NCBI RefSeq assembly: GCF_905475395.1
Contig: NC_058337.1
Location: forward strand, 29,040,983-29,104,982
Source: Chrysoperla carnea
Lineage: Eukaryota; Arthropoda; Insecta; Neuroptera; Chrysopidae
Direction: 5' to 3'
DNA: 64,000 nucleotides
Positions 1 through 12,449 of this stretch are shown here, in pieces; the stretch's first letter is position 1, and the number at the start of each line of letters is the position of its first letter. The notes beneath the pieces are model-generated. The model had not been told where the DNA came from. It made no database searches and saw only the letters and a program-made list of their open reading frames with translations. The position numbers and the translations under genes are program-made.

Positions 1-44
1 AATCATTTTTTGGTTTTTTATGTACAAACTGCTCAATATTTTAG

Positions 45-3000
45 TGTCGCTACTAAAAGGAAAAAGAAGAAACCGACAACATTTGTACCACCACCGACGA
101 TGACATTAACACAAAATTTAGGTCCAACTTCAGTTCCATTTTGGCGACGACCTTTACCAAATCAGCACAATCATCAGGTAAAAATTTCAGCATCAAATTG
201 GGTTGATGACGAATTTGTCACATTATCCATAAAAATGTAAAAATAGACTTGATACCATAACAAAATTTGAAAGTTAAAAATTGATTAAAACGAAGAAGTT
301 ATAATCATTCAAAGATTATTGCCCATCTCTTTCTTGCAAAACAGAGTTTTATAATTTCTATGGAGATACAGTTCAATGACGTCACTTTTAAGATATCTTC
401 CTCTTTGTGCTATTCATACAGTGATAATTCTTCACCTGAAGTGATAAAAAAAATTAGCCATCATTTCCATTATATTTTATTCTATTAAAAACAAGAGGCC
501 TGATTTTCGACCACGTCGGGCAGCTTGAGCCATATACTGGACATAATATTTCGAATATTGATATCCAAGACGCTAATCGTTTGTGACTTATTGAGTGAAG
601 TCGCTACTATCAATTAATGCATTCAAACATTTTAGAACATCGTATGATCACTTCACGTTCTTACTTGCAAATTTTTGTTTGTCAGTCATTTAACTGACCT
701 CATTCATATATTTTTTAAATATTTATTTTAAGGGCGGATCATCTGAAAATGAAGGCAGCAGCGTTGGTTCACGTGTAAATATTCATCAAAAACTTCAAGA
801 AAAGAAGCAAAAACAATTAGCCGAATTAAAAATAATTGAAGAAGAAATCAAACAAGGAAAATTAGTTGGACCAAATACAAATTCATTATCTGCCACCGAC
901 GAAACATTTAATTCATTACCCCGTCAACCGATACCAACAACAAAGAAACATGTTGAACCGATTTGTTGGCCTCCACCGAGCCCCGATTTAACTGATTTAA
1001 CAGATTTAAACGCGTATACCAAAAATATTAACGAATACCAACATAACTTAAGTGAAATCAATACAAATTCAACAAATTTAAATAAATTAACGAGCTACAA
1101 ACAAAATTTAAATAATTTAAATACACTTAACGATCTTAATTACAATTCTCAAATTTTAAATAATAGTTTGAATCGTATGTCCACAAATTCATCACCCGGT
1201 CTAAATAATCAACCAAATATCAGTTCAATAGATCCACGGGGTAATTCCAATGAAATTGTTGGTTTAAGTCCAATACTGGGAAGTGATGATAGCGGGTCAC
1301 TGCCGCGAAAAATCGTATCACGACAATTACCAAAAAAATCGGTTCATAATTCACGTATGAATCGTAAAGAAGATCAACAACGAATTACGAATAATCGCCT
1401 ACAACGTGTTGTAAATATGAGTCCTCGAAACGAATATAAATGCGATAATTCAATGTTAAATGTACGAGGTGGAACGAATTATCAAATTGAGACGCAACAT
1501 CGTGAAAGTCCACGCCGTGAAATGATTGATCAACGGTATCAACATAAAGAATTAATACGTTTAAATTCGAACCACTCGTGTAATTATGCAGATGAACGAA
1601 ACGCGTTAAATATTAGCCCTAGAATGTATGATGCAACTCCGAACGATCCCCGCTTAAATATTCATCAAAACGAACCAATGCGTATTAATTCTGAGTCGAA
1701 TTTAAATCGTAATCAACGTTTTACATCACACAGTAACGATTCCATATACAATTTACGTTTATATAACGATGCCAGTCCAAAATTAAATGTGCAATGTGGT
1801 GAACCACGAATTATTTTATGTACAAGCCATCATCAACAAATCGCCGATATAAATAATCGCCGTATGATGTTATCGTTAGATGATACAAATAATGGTGCAG
1901 CTCGTTTAAGTCCACGGGATATTATCAATTTGAATTGTGCACAATATCAGACAACAAATGCGGCATCTACAACTAAAAATTTTAATCCACAACCGAGATT
2001 TGTACCATATCATGTTGTTCCCCCACCGAAAACGAAACAAAATATTGTGAATTCTTCAGTGCGTACACAAATTAATCGAAGTAAAACTCCAGAAATATTA
2101 TTAGCTCCGCATTATTTAGATAATACACGGGTGTATTATGATTGGGGTGATCGTTGTGGGCAAAGCAATATTTATAGGTATGTATATTATTTTAATTATA
2201 TTTTCTTTCTAAATATTCGCTGTGGACAAAAATGAGGTCTCCAGCATCTTGGAATGTTGCTTCATGGCAGTAAGTTCTCCATAAACGATTAGCCGCCCCT
2301 CAAAAAACTTTATTATTTGTGTTATTTTATAGTGCAGTAAACCTGAGTAAATGCTCTAAATTGAAAAATTTTATTGAGGACTATTAATAATTTTTATGTC
2401 CGCGTCCCTGTCTGGAATGTCAGTAAAATTTAAAACCATTTAACTTTCATTTAATTTAAGAATAAGATAAAGAGATGCTGTCCATATATGTAATACTTCC
2501 GTATGACCAGCTCCTATAAGTGGAAGGTATCCCGGCAAAGGGAGACTGATAGTTTTCGCTCTCTCTCTCTCCCTCTCTCTCTAACCTCCAAGTGACTAAG
2601 CCTGTTCTGCGTATCTGCTACTGTTATTTTAAAGAATAGTAAATTTGACAATATGCGCATCGTGATCAAAGCGTCATGGAAGATAGAGAATAATATATTG
2701 TCGGCACCGCAGTTTTTGGATATTCTGTCCCATGCCAACTGCCATACAGAAGTATTAGATATATGATCCCATCAGTGTCCCCTGCTTTTGTCGCTCTTGT
2801 TGAACCAAAAAATAAACGTTGGTATAATATATAAGAGATGATTAATTTGTACAAATGGTATCAAAGACGATATTATAATTTAGATAATTTTTCTTCAGTA
2901 AAAACCAGAAAATGATTCTTAATATTGATTTTTCTCGTTCAATTGATGTTAATAAGTTAAATTTTAATTTACAGAATTCATGATCAACACTTAATTTTAA

Positions 3001-5261
3001 GTAACGACGATAACAATAGCACATTACAACGACAACATGTCTCATCAGTGGCGAACAATGAACCAAATAGTGTTAGTGATAATGAAAATATAATTGAACA
3101 ACATGATATACATCAAGATGAAACTAATTACAAAGTGTATCGAGCACCATCTGATATCGACAGTCAAATATCATTACCAAGATCATATACATTGCCAAGA
3201 GAATTTAAATATTATCGACGAAATCGTGTACGAAAAAATACACGTAATGATCATTTTATTGCATCGACAAATAGTAGTGATGGTAAATTTTTATTTTAAC
3301 AATTTTATCTTCTATCTCTCTTTTTTTAAATTCGATTATCGAATTTTGGTAATATTTATATTTTCTCGAGTATTCGAAAAATCTGGATAAAAATGAAGAA
3401 TATTTAAGTTAAACTAGCTGATACAAGCTCATTTTTTTAATAGCTAGATGTAACCTATCCGCTTCGCTTTGCTATCTCACTTATTCCATCCACCATGCAT
3501 AACACTTGAAATATATGTTACAAGTCCGGAGGGAGGGAGGGTTTAGCCTATGTGTTATTCTGATGTATGAGCTATATTAATGTAAATTTTCATTATAATT
3601 GTAAGTAATTTTCGTAATCTTCCAGTTAAGCTTGTGAGTAACTGCTGCTAGTATCTTTGTCAATTAAAGCCTATGTTTTATTATGATGTATGAGCTATAG
3701 CTTCCTCGATAAAAAGGTTACCCAACACTAAAAGAATTATTCAATTCGAACCAGTAGTTCCCAAAATTAGCGTGTTCAACCAAACAAAAAAACTCTTCAG
3801 CTTTATTGTATAATTTAAGATTCCAACTCTGCAGGTCTTATCAATCAGGAAGTATTTTTACTCTGATTTCTACTATCTTAAATCATTAAATAATGTTTAC
3901 AGATAATTATTATAGAATTTAGTGATTTTCTATGCGAGTTGATGTAATTAAGTAGTATAGCTTAAAATCATCATAGAACTATTAAAAATAAATCTGAATC
4001 GGAGCTACATTCGAATCTACCATATATATGTACTCAAACAAATGCCATAAAAATACAGATTTAATCTAAAAATTTACACGCTTATAACGGGTATTAATGA
4101 GAAACATATACACGATTTAAAGATGATCTTAAGAAAATGTAAATTTTTGGGAACTTCCGAAATAGAGAAATAACAAAAATTATGATAATATAAAATTTTT
4201 AATGGTTTTAGTTAATTTCGTTGTATTTTAAGTTTAAAAAGTGACAAAGGCAAGGTTATACATGGAACTAAACGGAAAATATAAATCGATATTTCTTAAA
4301 AATAATATCGATAACTATACTTGAAACTTTTATCAGTTAATAATTATTATTTAAATTTTCAGAATTTCACAAAATTTTTCACTTTCCTATTCATTTAAAA
4401 ATATTTAAACTTTATATACAGTTTCTCTATGAACGCATGTAGCAAAACAGGGTGGCAAATGGACGTCCTTAAGTGGTAGAGTACATTGTTTCCCTTATTA
4501 CAGTAGTACATTGTAGTTTGTTTTTAAGTTATTGAAATTTTTAGATCGAGAATCGTTTGATAGTAATTTTTTAAGCACGTTGACTGAAGTTTTATCCATA
4601 AATACAATACCTATAAGTTAAAAAGTTAATCGTCGCTGATTCAACTTTGTTTGTAGCTCATTCTACTGTACATAAATTAACACCAACAATCACTAGCCGT
4701 TTTTTTTTACATTTTCTCTCTTTCATACCGCTCCAACCCTTACAAGAACGATCTATCCTGTGTAAGGTGTTACACAGTAAAAATTTTAACAATACGTAAG
4801 TAAAACACTTACTAAAAGGGCTTACAGCACTGTTAAAAGTCGGAAAAGACTCATCAAGAAATTTTTAGATAAAATCTACCGAGTATGACAAAAGGTTAAA
4901 TGTTTTTCTTTCGAAATATTAAAGTCCCAAAAAGTGATTGGTCTTCAAACCAACTAAAGCTTCAGCAACTCTTTCTTTTACTTTGTGAATGTAGAAGATT
5001 TTTTAATTAATTTTTTTTTTTTTGAATCTACTCCCAATATATTGAACGCATTTTTATTTTTTAACAGGTGATGTTGACAGTGGCGATGATAATGATACAG
5101 ATGACAGTGTGATGATATCAATAAAACCACCGAACTTGCCTCAATCACAAAATACAAGCAATAATTCTTCAAGTGCCGTAAATAATGGTTTACGTAATAA
5201 AATGGTATTACGACGACCGTATGCATATCGTAACCAAGTGAAACATGAAACGAAATTATAA
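45..5261 (+). CDS. 3' part of an unrecognised gene: disordered Asn/Ser/Arg-rich protein (last four exons, 5' end outside window)
   Basis: Four exons join in frame through GT-AG sites: 45-177, 733-2177, 2975-3282 and 5068-5261 (stop TAA 5259-5261). They give about 692 residues without an in-frame stop; the start lies upstream of the window. The first exon has a basic run (KRKKKK) followed by PPPTMTLTQNLGPTSVPFWR. The long exon opens with a charged, probably coiled-coil stretch (QKLQEKKQKQLAELKIIEEE) and a WPPPSPDL motif. It then becomes Asn-rich and disordered, with many S-P-R and N-P-R dipeptides. The last exons carry SLPRSYTLPREFKYYRR and an acidic D/S patch. I see no enzymatic domain, signal peptide or membrane segment. 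The phase match at all three junctions, and the contrast with the stop-rich introns, show this is a real gene. The short linear motifs look like a cytoskeletal or signalling scaffold tail, but that is inference and I cannot name the family. Confidence 0.75.
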
Positions 5262-5346
5262 ATTTAAAAAAAAGTGCCTGCCCTATTTTATTATATTTAA
5301 TTAAAAAAATTATTTAAGAATTATTTATTTAAAAAAACCAACTCAA

Positions 5347-5458
5347 AATAAAAAAATGATGTATCGAAATTGAGATATAATTTGTTAATATAATAAATTT
5401 TTATATATTGTATTTTTTACTTTTTTATTTTTTTGTAATTAATGAAACTGTAAATAAA
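5347..5458 (+). promoter_or_regulatory. candidate polyadenylation signals of the upstream gene
   Basis: Three AATAAA hexamers (5347-5352, 5392-5397, 5453-5458) lie 85-200 bp after the stop codon of the unrecognised gene, in very A/T-rich DNA. They are suitably placed for its 3' end. Which one is used cannot be told from sequence. Confidence 0.4.
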
Positions 5459-5687
5459 GATTTGTATACTATTTTACAAAAATTTCGTTTCATTATCGTG
5501 TCAATCCTAAACCTATTTACGTTTTTAATAAAAGCCCGATCAAGTGCATTCGTCCTCGCGTACAAATTTTTTCTCTTTCCCGTAGGTATTTATGTTATGT
5601 CGGTTTTCCACTAAACGTACAAACAAAACCAAAACACCAACTCAAATAATAACTTAAATTTTCGCTCTCTTTGAAGACCGGCGTGTT

Positions 5688-6023
5688 TTGCGACAGATGG
5701 AAATTAATAATAATAATCAAATATGGGTTTTGTTAATTATTATTTTGGGTTTGTTTCAGTTTTATTTTTCAGATTCTAGAAAACACACACAACATAAACT
5801 CAACTATCCGTTTAGTGAAAAACCGCCTTTATACGTCTTTGTTTTGGTAGCTTTGAATGACGAATGTCACAACTGGTTACCTATGATTGCATTGCATTTC
5901 ACTAAAGAGCACTTGTTGAAGACGCTCTCTTTGTGTGTAAGACATATTCCGGAGATAAAAGATGCAATCACAATGTTTAAGGTAATATTGTCATATGCCA
6001 ACCTGTCTGTTGATTCATTATAA
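5688..6023 (+). CDS. unassigned ORF with an N-terminal hydrophobic segment; possible exon
   Basis: This 111-codon ORF begins MRQMEINNNN and then has a strongly hydrophobic stretch of about 17 residues (IWVLLIIILGLFQFYF). That would work as a signal peptide or anchor. A soluble-looking segment with Cys, His and Trp follows (ALNDECHNWLPMIALHF). A possible donor (AAG/GTAATA near 5980) would end a first exon at ...DAITMFK. No partner exon is evident, and the 2.4-kb palindrome begins only 34 bp after the ORF, so a real gene here might be interrupted. I do not recognise the family. It may be chance, but its composition is more protein-like than the neighbouring shadow ORFs. Confidence 0.25.
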   Translation: MRQMEINNNNQIWVLLIIILGLFQFYFSDSRKHTQHKLNYPFSEKPPLYVFVLVALNDECHNWLPMIALHFTKEHLLKTLSLCVRHIPEIKDAITMFKVILSYANLSVDSL

Positions 6024-6056
6024 ATGATCTGAAGTGCCATTAGCTGTTACAAATAT

Positions 6057-8451
6057 AGTCCCGGAGCTGACCGTAAGAACGCGAGCCGATCAGCGGTACG
6101 CATAAAATATATTTTCCTTACTACTACTAACCATAGTCAATAGGATGGGGCTTTAGTGCCTCAACGCAGTGGGCACATATAACATGGGTGCTTTCTTGAA
6201 AGTAAAATTTTTGTTGACGAACTGTACCAACTTTGTCCTGCTTGGTAATTACTTTAAAATCTTCTATTCATTGAATAGAACAAAATAATATTTAAGTGCC
6301 TCGACGCAACCGGTGATAACACGGTGGCACGGATTTTTCAATGAATTTTCCCGTGTGCACGAACTATACCCATTCCGATCCGCTTAAAACTTTAACCAAA
6401 TGAAAATTTAAACAATTTTATATGCAAAAAAAAATAAGTGCCTCATTAGTTGCGGTTCTATATGCCTGGCAGGACGCCTAACATTTCGCGAGCTCCTATG
6501 CTACTATGTAGATAACTCGTCCGTCTGTGGTCACGATTACTCAAAAACGAAAAGAGATATCAAGCTGAAATTTTTACAGCGTGCTTAGGACGTAAAAAGT
6601 GAGGCCAAGTTCGTAAATGAGCAACATGGGTCAATTGGGTCATGGGTCCGTAGTACCCATCTTGTAAACCGTTAGAGATAGAATGAAAGTTTAAATGTAA
6701 AAAATGTTCCTTACAAAAAAATAAACAACTTTTGTTTGAAACATTTTTTTGTAAACATCACTGTTTACCCACGAGGGCGTTAATTAGGTACAAATTTTAT
6801 AGTATGTATGTATTAATATAGGAATATCAAAGTGAATATCTTTTGTTATTTACATGATTGCGCATCAACACTTGCGCATTATATGAGAATATCAGTTAAT
6901 TATGTCAGATATGTATGTACATATGTGAAATGTGACAGAGTTATCAACACTGCCTATACATGGTATTTCAACAATTAACTCAGTCAATTGTTTGTTTTCA
7001 CTTGTTTAGAGTACTTTTAATATTTTGCTCAATTAAAAGCCTTATAAAACGATAAAAATGAAAAATCAGTGCTTTTTATGCCGTTGTAATATGAGGCGAT
7101 CTCCTCAAATAATTCTAAAAAAATAAAATTTTTATATTTTTAATATTGATCTGAATTTCTGTTATTAATTAAATGCTACATTTTTTCAATCACAACTATT
7201 TTCGCCTTTTCTAAGGCCAATGATTCTCGATCACAATTATCGTAGAGATTTATGGGGAAAGATGAATAAATACTTCAATAATCTATTACTTGTCATTTAA
7301 GCATTTCTTACTTTATTTAACACAATGTACACAGGCTAATCTTAATTTATATTAATAGAAAAAGGTATAATCTTATTAGCAATATACTTAAATTAATTTA
7401 TAAAAAACCTATAACGGCATAAAAAGCACTGATTTTTCATTTTTATCGTTTTATAAGGCTTTTAATTGAGCAAAATATTAAAAGTACTCTAAACAAGTGA
7501 AAACAAACAATTGACTGAGTTAATTGTTGAAATACCATGTATAGGCAGTGTTGATAACTCTGTCACATTTCACATATGTACATACATATCTGACATAATT
7601 AACTGATATTCTCATATAATGCGCAAGTGTTGATGCGCAATCATGTAAATAACAAAAGATATTCACTTTGATATTCCTATATTAATACATACATACTATA
7701 AAATTTGTACCTAATTAACGCCCTCGTGGGTAAACAGTGATGTTTACAAAAAAATGTTTCAAACAAAAGTTGTTTATTTTTTTGTAAGGAACATTTTTTA
7801 CATTTAAACTTTCATTCTATCTCTAACGGTTTACAAGATGGGTACTACGGACCCATGACCCAATTGACCCATGTTGCTCATTTACGAACTTGGCCTCACT
7901 TTTTACGTCCTAAGCACGCTGTAAAAATTTCAGCTTGATATCTCTTTTCGTTTTTGAGTAATCGTGACCACAGACGGACGAGTTATCTACATAGTAGCAT
8001 AGGAGCTCGCGAAATGTTAGGCGTCCTGCCAGGCATATAGAACCGCAACTAATGAGGCACTTATTTTTTTTTGCATATAAAATTGTTTAAATTTTCATTT
8101 GGTTAAAGTTTTAAGCGGATCGGAATGGGTATAGTTCGTGCACACGGGAAAATTCATTGAAAAATCCGTGCCACCGTGTTATCACCGGTTGCGTCGAGGC
8201 ACTTAAATATTATTTTGTTCTATTCAATGAATAGAAGATTTTAAAGTAATTACCAAGCAGGACAAAGTTGGTACAGTTCGTCAACAAAAATTTTACTTTC
8301 AAGAAAGCACCCATGTTATATGTGCCCACTGCGTTGAGGCACTAAAGCCCCATCCTATTGACTATGGTTAGTAGTAGTAGGGAAAATATATTTTATGCGT
8401 ACCGCTGATCGGCTCGCGTTCTTACGGTCAGCTCCGGGACTAATACAGCAC
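6057..8451. mobile_element. 2.4-kb palindromic (foldback) element with ~1.03-kb arms
   Basis: The left arm (6057-7085) is the near-exact reverse complement of the right arm (7413-8451), with a 327-bp single-copy loop (7086-7412). The outer ends are AGTCCCGGAGCTGACCGT and its complement ACGGTCAGCTCCGGGACT. TA flanks the GTCCC...GGGAC termini on both sides, which would fit a TA target duplication. Each arm contains a family A repeat (about 6500-7015 inverted, 7492-8000 direct) plus about 440 bp of outer sequence not obvious elsewhere in the window. No long ORF is present, so it is non-autonomous. The very high arm identity implies a recent origin or ongoing gene conversion. Confidence 0.85.
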
Positions 8452-9289
8452 ACGGCAAATAGTGTCCATTCTGCTCATGACACTCTTACGATCGGCGTTT
8501 TTCATACTTTGCCACTGATCAAGGTATCCGGGATTCTTAAGCCGATAGGTTAATTTAGTACAAGAAAAAAGTTTAAAATTAAAAATAATTCTGACCGTTT
8601 TTTCAACGGAATAATAAGGAGAAAAACAGCAGTTTTTAAGGAAACATACTTTTAAAAAATTCAGACTGAAGGAAGTTGTTTAAAAAAATCGGAAAGCGCA
8701 AAAAGCATTTTAATAAAAAAAAACAAAAATAAAGCAGAGCTAAAAAAAATTAAAAAAAAAGAGACTAGCTAAAGTCAAATTCATTTGAAACTTTACGAGA
8801 AAACACGGTTTTATCGCGTTTTTCGACTTTTATTTTCACGGCATGTGCGACTTGCAAGAAACCCATTCTGGTCTTAAATTTTAGCTTTTAATAGTATGTT
8901 TTTGTAAAATAATTTTCGTTGCAAAATAATATTAGGTTTCCGCACAATTTGCGAAAATGCACAAATAGGTGCTTCGCAAAAGCTGTGCGCGATCGGTAAC
9001 AAAGCATCCTACGATAATTTAAGAAAAAAAACATTTTCTTCGTTGTCCTAAAATCTCTGCATAATTATTAATTAATCTCGTTGCTGCATGATGAAATCGA
9101 GAAAAGCGGCACTAATGTATAATTTATTTGATCATGTAAGATTACATTTTTTGGACACATGGTGGCTATTATCACGGCTAGAATCTACGGCTTACATAAA
9201 TATTAGTCTGACTAGCAGCTATTATTAAAATTGCATTATAGGCTGCCTAGCAGCTATTGTTAAAGTTATTGTTTCAAAATCAGAATAAT

Positions 9290-10150
9290 ATATGTAACGT
9301 ATAAATTTAAAATATAAACAATAGCTATGTACATACTATCTATATGTTTCCAAGCTAATTTGCGCCTCCACGGGCAAACAGTGATGTTTACGAAAAAATT
9401 TTTTAAACAAAAGTTGTTAATTTTTTTTAGAAGGAACATTTTTAATATTTAAATTTTTGTTCTATCTCTAACGGTTTACAAGATGGGTCTTACGGAGGGG
9501 TTCTCGACCAATGTTGGTCATTTACGAACCCGATCTAACTTTTTAATTCCTGAACACGCTATAAAAATTTATTATATCTCTTTTCGTTCTTGATTTATCA
9601 TGTCCACAGACAGGTAGGCGGCAACTCAAAATGGACTAATTAGGTGATTTTATTAATACCTATTCGCACCGTGCGTGAGTTTTATTGGAGGCGTTTCCAT
9701 GGTAACGATACACTACTTTAATTATATAATTGTATGGATGCATATATAATTGTATGGATTGCATCTATGGACTTACATTGAAAATTTAATATTATTGTCT
9801 CACAAATTTAAATAAATAATTATGATAATTTACATTTGAAAAATAATATTTGTCCGATTTGATTTCTTATTTTCACAATTTTTAATGCATTTAGTTTAAT
9901 TAATTAGTTTTTTTCAATAATTTTAATTTGACATTTTCTATAATATTAACATGTAAACAATTGCAAATTAGTCATAACAGCCTCCTTTATCGCCAAAATT
10001 TCTCACTGGAAGCCCTGGCATCGATTTTATTGTCCCTACCATGACTAAGCACACCAAAATTTTGTTCGTAGCATCAATATTTTTAAACGTTACAAACTTG
10101 GGACTAAATTTAATATACATTGATATATTTCACATATACATGGTATAATA
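9290..10150 (+). repeat. family A repeat copy, interrupted
   Basis: The family A core (GTTTACGAAAAAA, 'ctctaacggtttacaagat', the AAAATTTATTATATCTC region) runs to about 9650. The 3' end of the family (accaaaattttgttcgtagc ... catatacatggtata) resumes at about 10040-10150. About 390 bp of unrelated DNA lies between the two parts, so this copy seems to have been split by a later insertion. Confidence 0.6.
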
Positions 10151-10778
10151 AAATAAAATTTACTCAAATCACTCAAATATTTTTCCAGTTTAGAGATTTC
10201 ATTCATTCGAGTAACAATAGGTAAAAGTGTGCAAAAATCTTTCTTCATTTTACCAATCATAAAATTTTATTTACAAAAATACGGTAACCAAAAAAAATTT
10301 AAATTACATGAATCTTTATTTTTAAGAAATTTTAACGTGAAACATTTTTTTTAAAACGGCATTGAGCGATACAAATTTTGTGCAAAATTATAAATAAATA
10401 TAATAATAATCATCTTTACCTAATTATACCGGATTTGTAACTGTATTTAATTCTCGTTAATTACTGAACAAGTTAACTAGTTTTAACATGTTGAAAATCA
10501 TAGGAGAAGCTCCTCTGTTAAAACCTCTTGCGAAACCATTCTGCTACGGTGGTAAAGAATTTTCGGTGATAGGAAACGATAAATTAGGTTTCTTTTTGAT
10601 ATAACTTGCTTTTGTTATTGCGCATTTTTTAATCATAGCCGAATCTTTCTTTTAATATCTGCTGTCTTTATTCCTGTGAGTTTGGAGTAATCTTCTTGCA
10701 TCCAAAATTAAACAAACAAAAATTGTTTAACAACGAAGATATTCTGATAAATCATCTCAAAATCATCTCTTTGTGTAT

Positions 10779-11507
10779 TCAACTGGTATTATTCAACGAC
10801 ATTACCGGACACACTAGTGTAAAATGTGAACTATTACAAAATTCACACTTATATCTGGGAGAGTCAGCGCATTTTGTAGTGAAAGATCTATTGGGCTCAC
10901 CAAATTCACATCTAATATCATCTGTATCTTTTCCAAACATATATTTATCACTCAACCGAATTGTATTTGATTCTATTAGCTCATTTTGTTTAACATTCTT
11001 AAAAATATGCATCGTTTGAGAAGGTTCTACCTCGTTATGTTTATTTTGCGGAACGACTTCTGTAGATTTTGATAAAACTTGGCGTTTCATAGACCTTATC
11101 AAGGCGGTTCGTATTCGTTGTCGTTGGAGGCGAGCTTCTCGATGTTGTGTTGTTTCTGTTGCTCTAGCTAATGCTACCGAAGTCCTATTTTGTTGAAGTC
11201 GTGTCTGACGTTGTTCTTCTGTTTCACCCGCTCGTGATAAAGCAGTTCGTATTCGTTGTTTTTCAAGTCGACTATTCCTTCGCCGGTCTGATTCTGTAGC
11301 TCTTGACATTGCAGTTCGAACACGTTGTTTTTCAAGCCGAATTTGTCGTCTTTGGAATGTTTCTGTTGCTCTAGCCACTGCCATTCTTACTCGCATTTTT
11401 TCCAGTCGTGTTGTACGATTTTCTGGTGTTTCGGTTTTGTTGTTTTTCCAATTATCACATTTTTCTTTGGACATATTATGAATAAAACATTTGAAATTCA
11501 TTAACAC
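10779..11507 (-). CDS. STPR-repeat protein; probable N-terminal remnant of a Helitron-type transposon protein
   Basis: This intact 242-codon ORF has no introns. Residues 33 to about 142 are five tandem repeats of exactly 23 residues, patterned R-L-E-K-x-R-x-R-x-A-x-x-R-A-x-E-T-x-x-x-R. That is the STPR (score-and-three peptide repeat) architecture, known from the silkworm fibroin-modulator-binding protein FMBP-1 as a DNA-binding domain and often seen at the N-terminus of insect Helitron proteins. Near the C-terminus, KCEFCNSSHF resembles the CxxCxxxHF zinc-binding motif that follows STPR repeats in such Helitron proteins. A further Cys makes CX2CX3HX4C. The ORF then stops 11 residues on, without Rep or helicase domains, and none are seen nearby. 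M12 is an alternative start. It could be a truncated transposon gene or a retained small DNA-binding protein. The repeat call is firm; the origin is inference. Confidence 0.7.
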   Translation of the reverse strand: MLMNFKCFIHNMSKEKCDNWKNNKTETPENRTTRLEKMRVRMAVARATETFQRRQIRLEKQRVRTAMSRATESDRRRNSRLEKQRIRTALSRAGETEEQRQTRLQQNRTSVALARATETTQHREARLQRQRIRTALIRSMKRQVLSKSTEVVPQNKHNEVEPSQTMHIFKNVKQNELIESNTIRLSDKYMFGKDTDDIRCEFGEPNRSFTTKCADSPRYKCEFCNSSHFTLVCPVMSLNNTS

Positions 11508-12449
11508 ATAATTAATAAATTTAATAATTTTTTTATATGATTTTACTTTGCCCTTTATACATTACATACAATGTTGTTTGTTTGCTAATTCAAAACAAAG
11601 ATTGACATAACTGACATTAGTAAATTAGTGTAAAGGCTGGTACGCATGTAACTTAATCGTAAAGCACGACTTACATTTTCTCAAAACTAGGGTTTCAGCA
11701 AGCGTTAATTAAATAAATAGAAGGGTATTAAGAAACCATTGCAATTTACAACAATACTTTCCAATTCCCAAATGTATGAATAAACTATCTAATAAAAAAA
11801 TATACCACTTATTTTAATGGTTGCTAATCGTTCCATGGACTTTTACTGCTGTTTTTTCAGATTTAATCCTGCTTTCTGACTGCCATATTGATTAGTTTAC
11901 GTCATTTAGTGTGTTTCCCGATATAATAATAAATCACCATATGCTTGGCATAAAAAATTTTTATTTTTCAGATATTATGTGAAATTGCAAAGTGACTTGT
12001 ATCGTGACTTCGATGTCTTTTAAGCTATGCAACAGTTCTTCTGCTGTGTGCCTGTAGAGAGTTGGGGTGAGAGAATATATCCGTAAACAACTTTCATTGG
12101 TAACATTTTTTCGTTAACATCACTATTTACCTGTGAGAGCGCAAATGAGGCGCAAATTATGTAGTATGTATTATATGGGAATATCGGTAATGCGGTAATG
12201 TGTATATGGCTACCTATAAGAGTGGCTATTTTTCTTTACTTACATAACGTAATAAAACAAACGATTGCATAATCAACACTGTCTATACCATAGAATATTA
12301 TATGCCCACTACTATATTTTATCTATGATATTATACATAGAGAACGCCATGGCCCAAAATTTGCGATATGATGAATGAGAGAGAAGACTGCCAGTTAGTT
12401 CCTATGTGTCCTTGTCTAATCTATGTCGTTGGCTAGATATTGTTTACAT

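Noticed and set aside
10696-11019. Plus-strand 107-codon ORF
   Set aside because: It is the shadow of the STPR ORF on the opposite strand; it shows no repeat or motif of its own.
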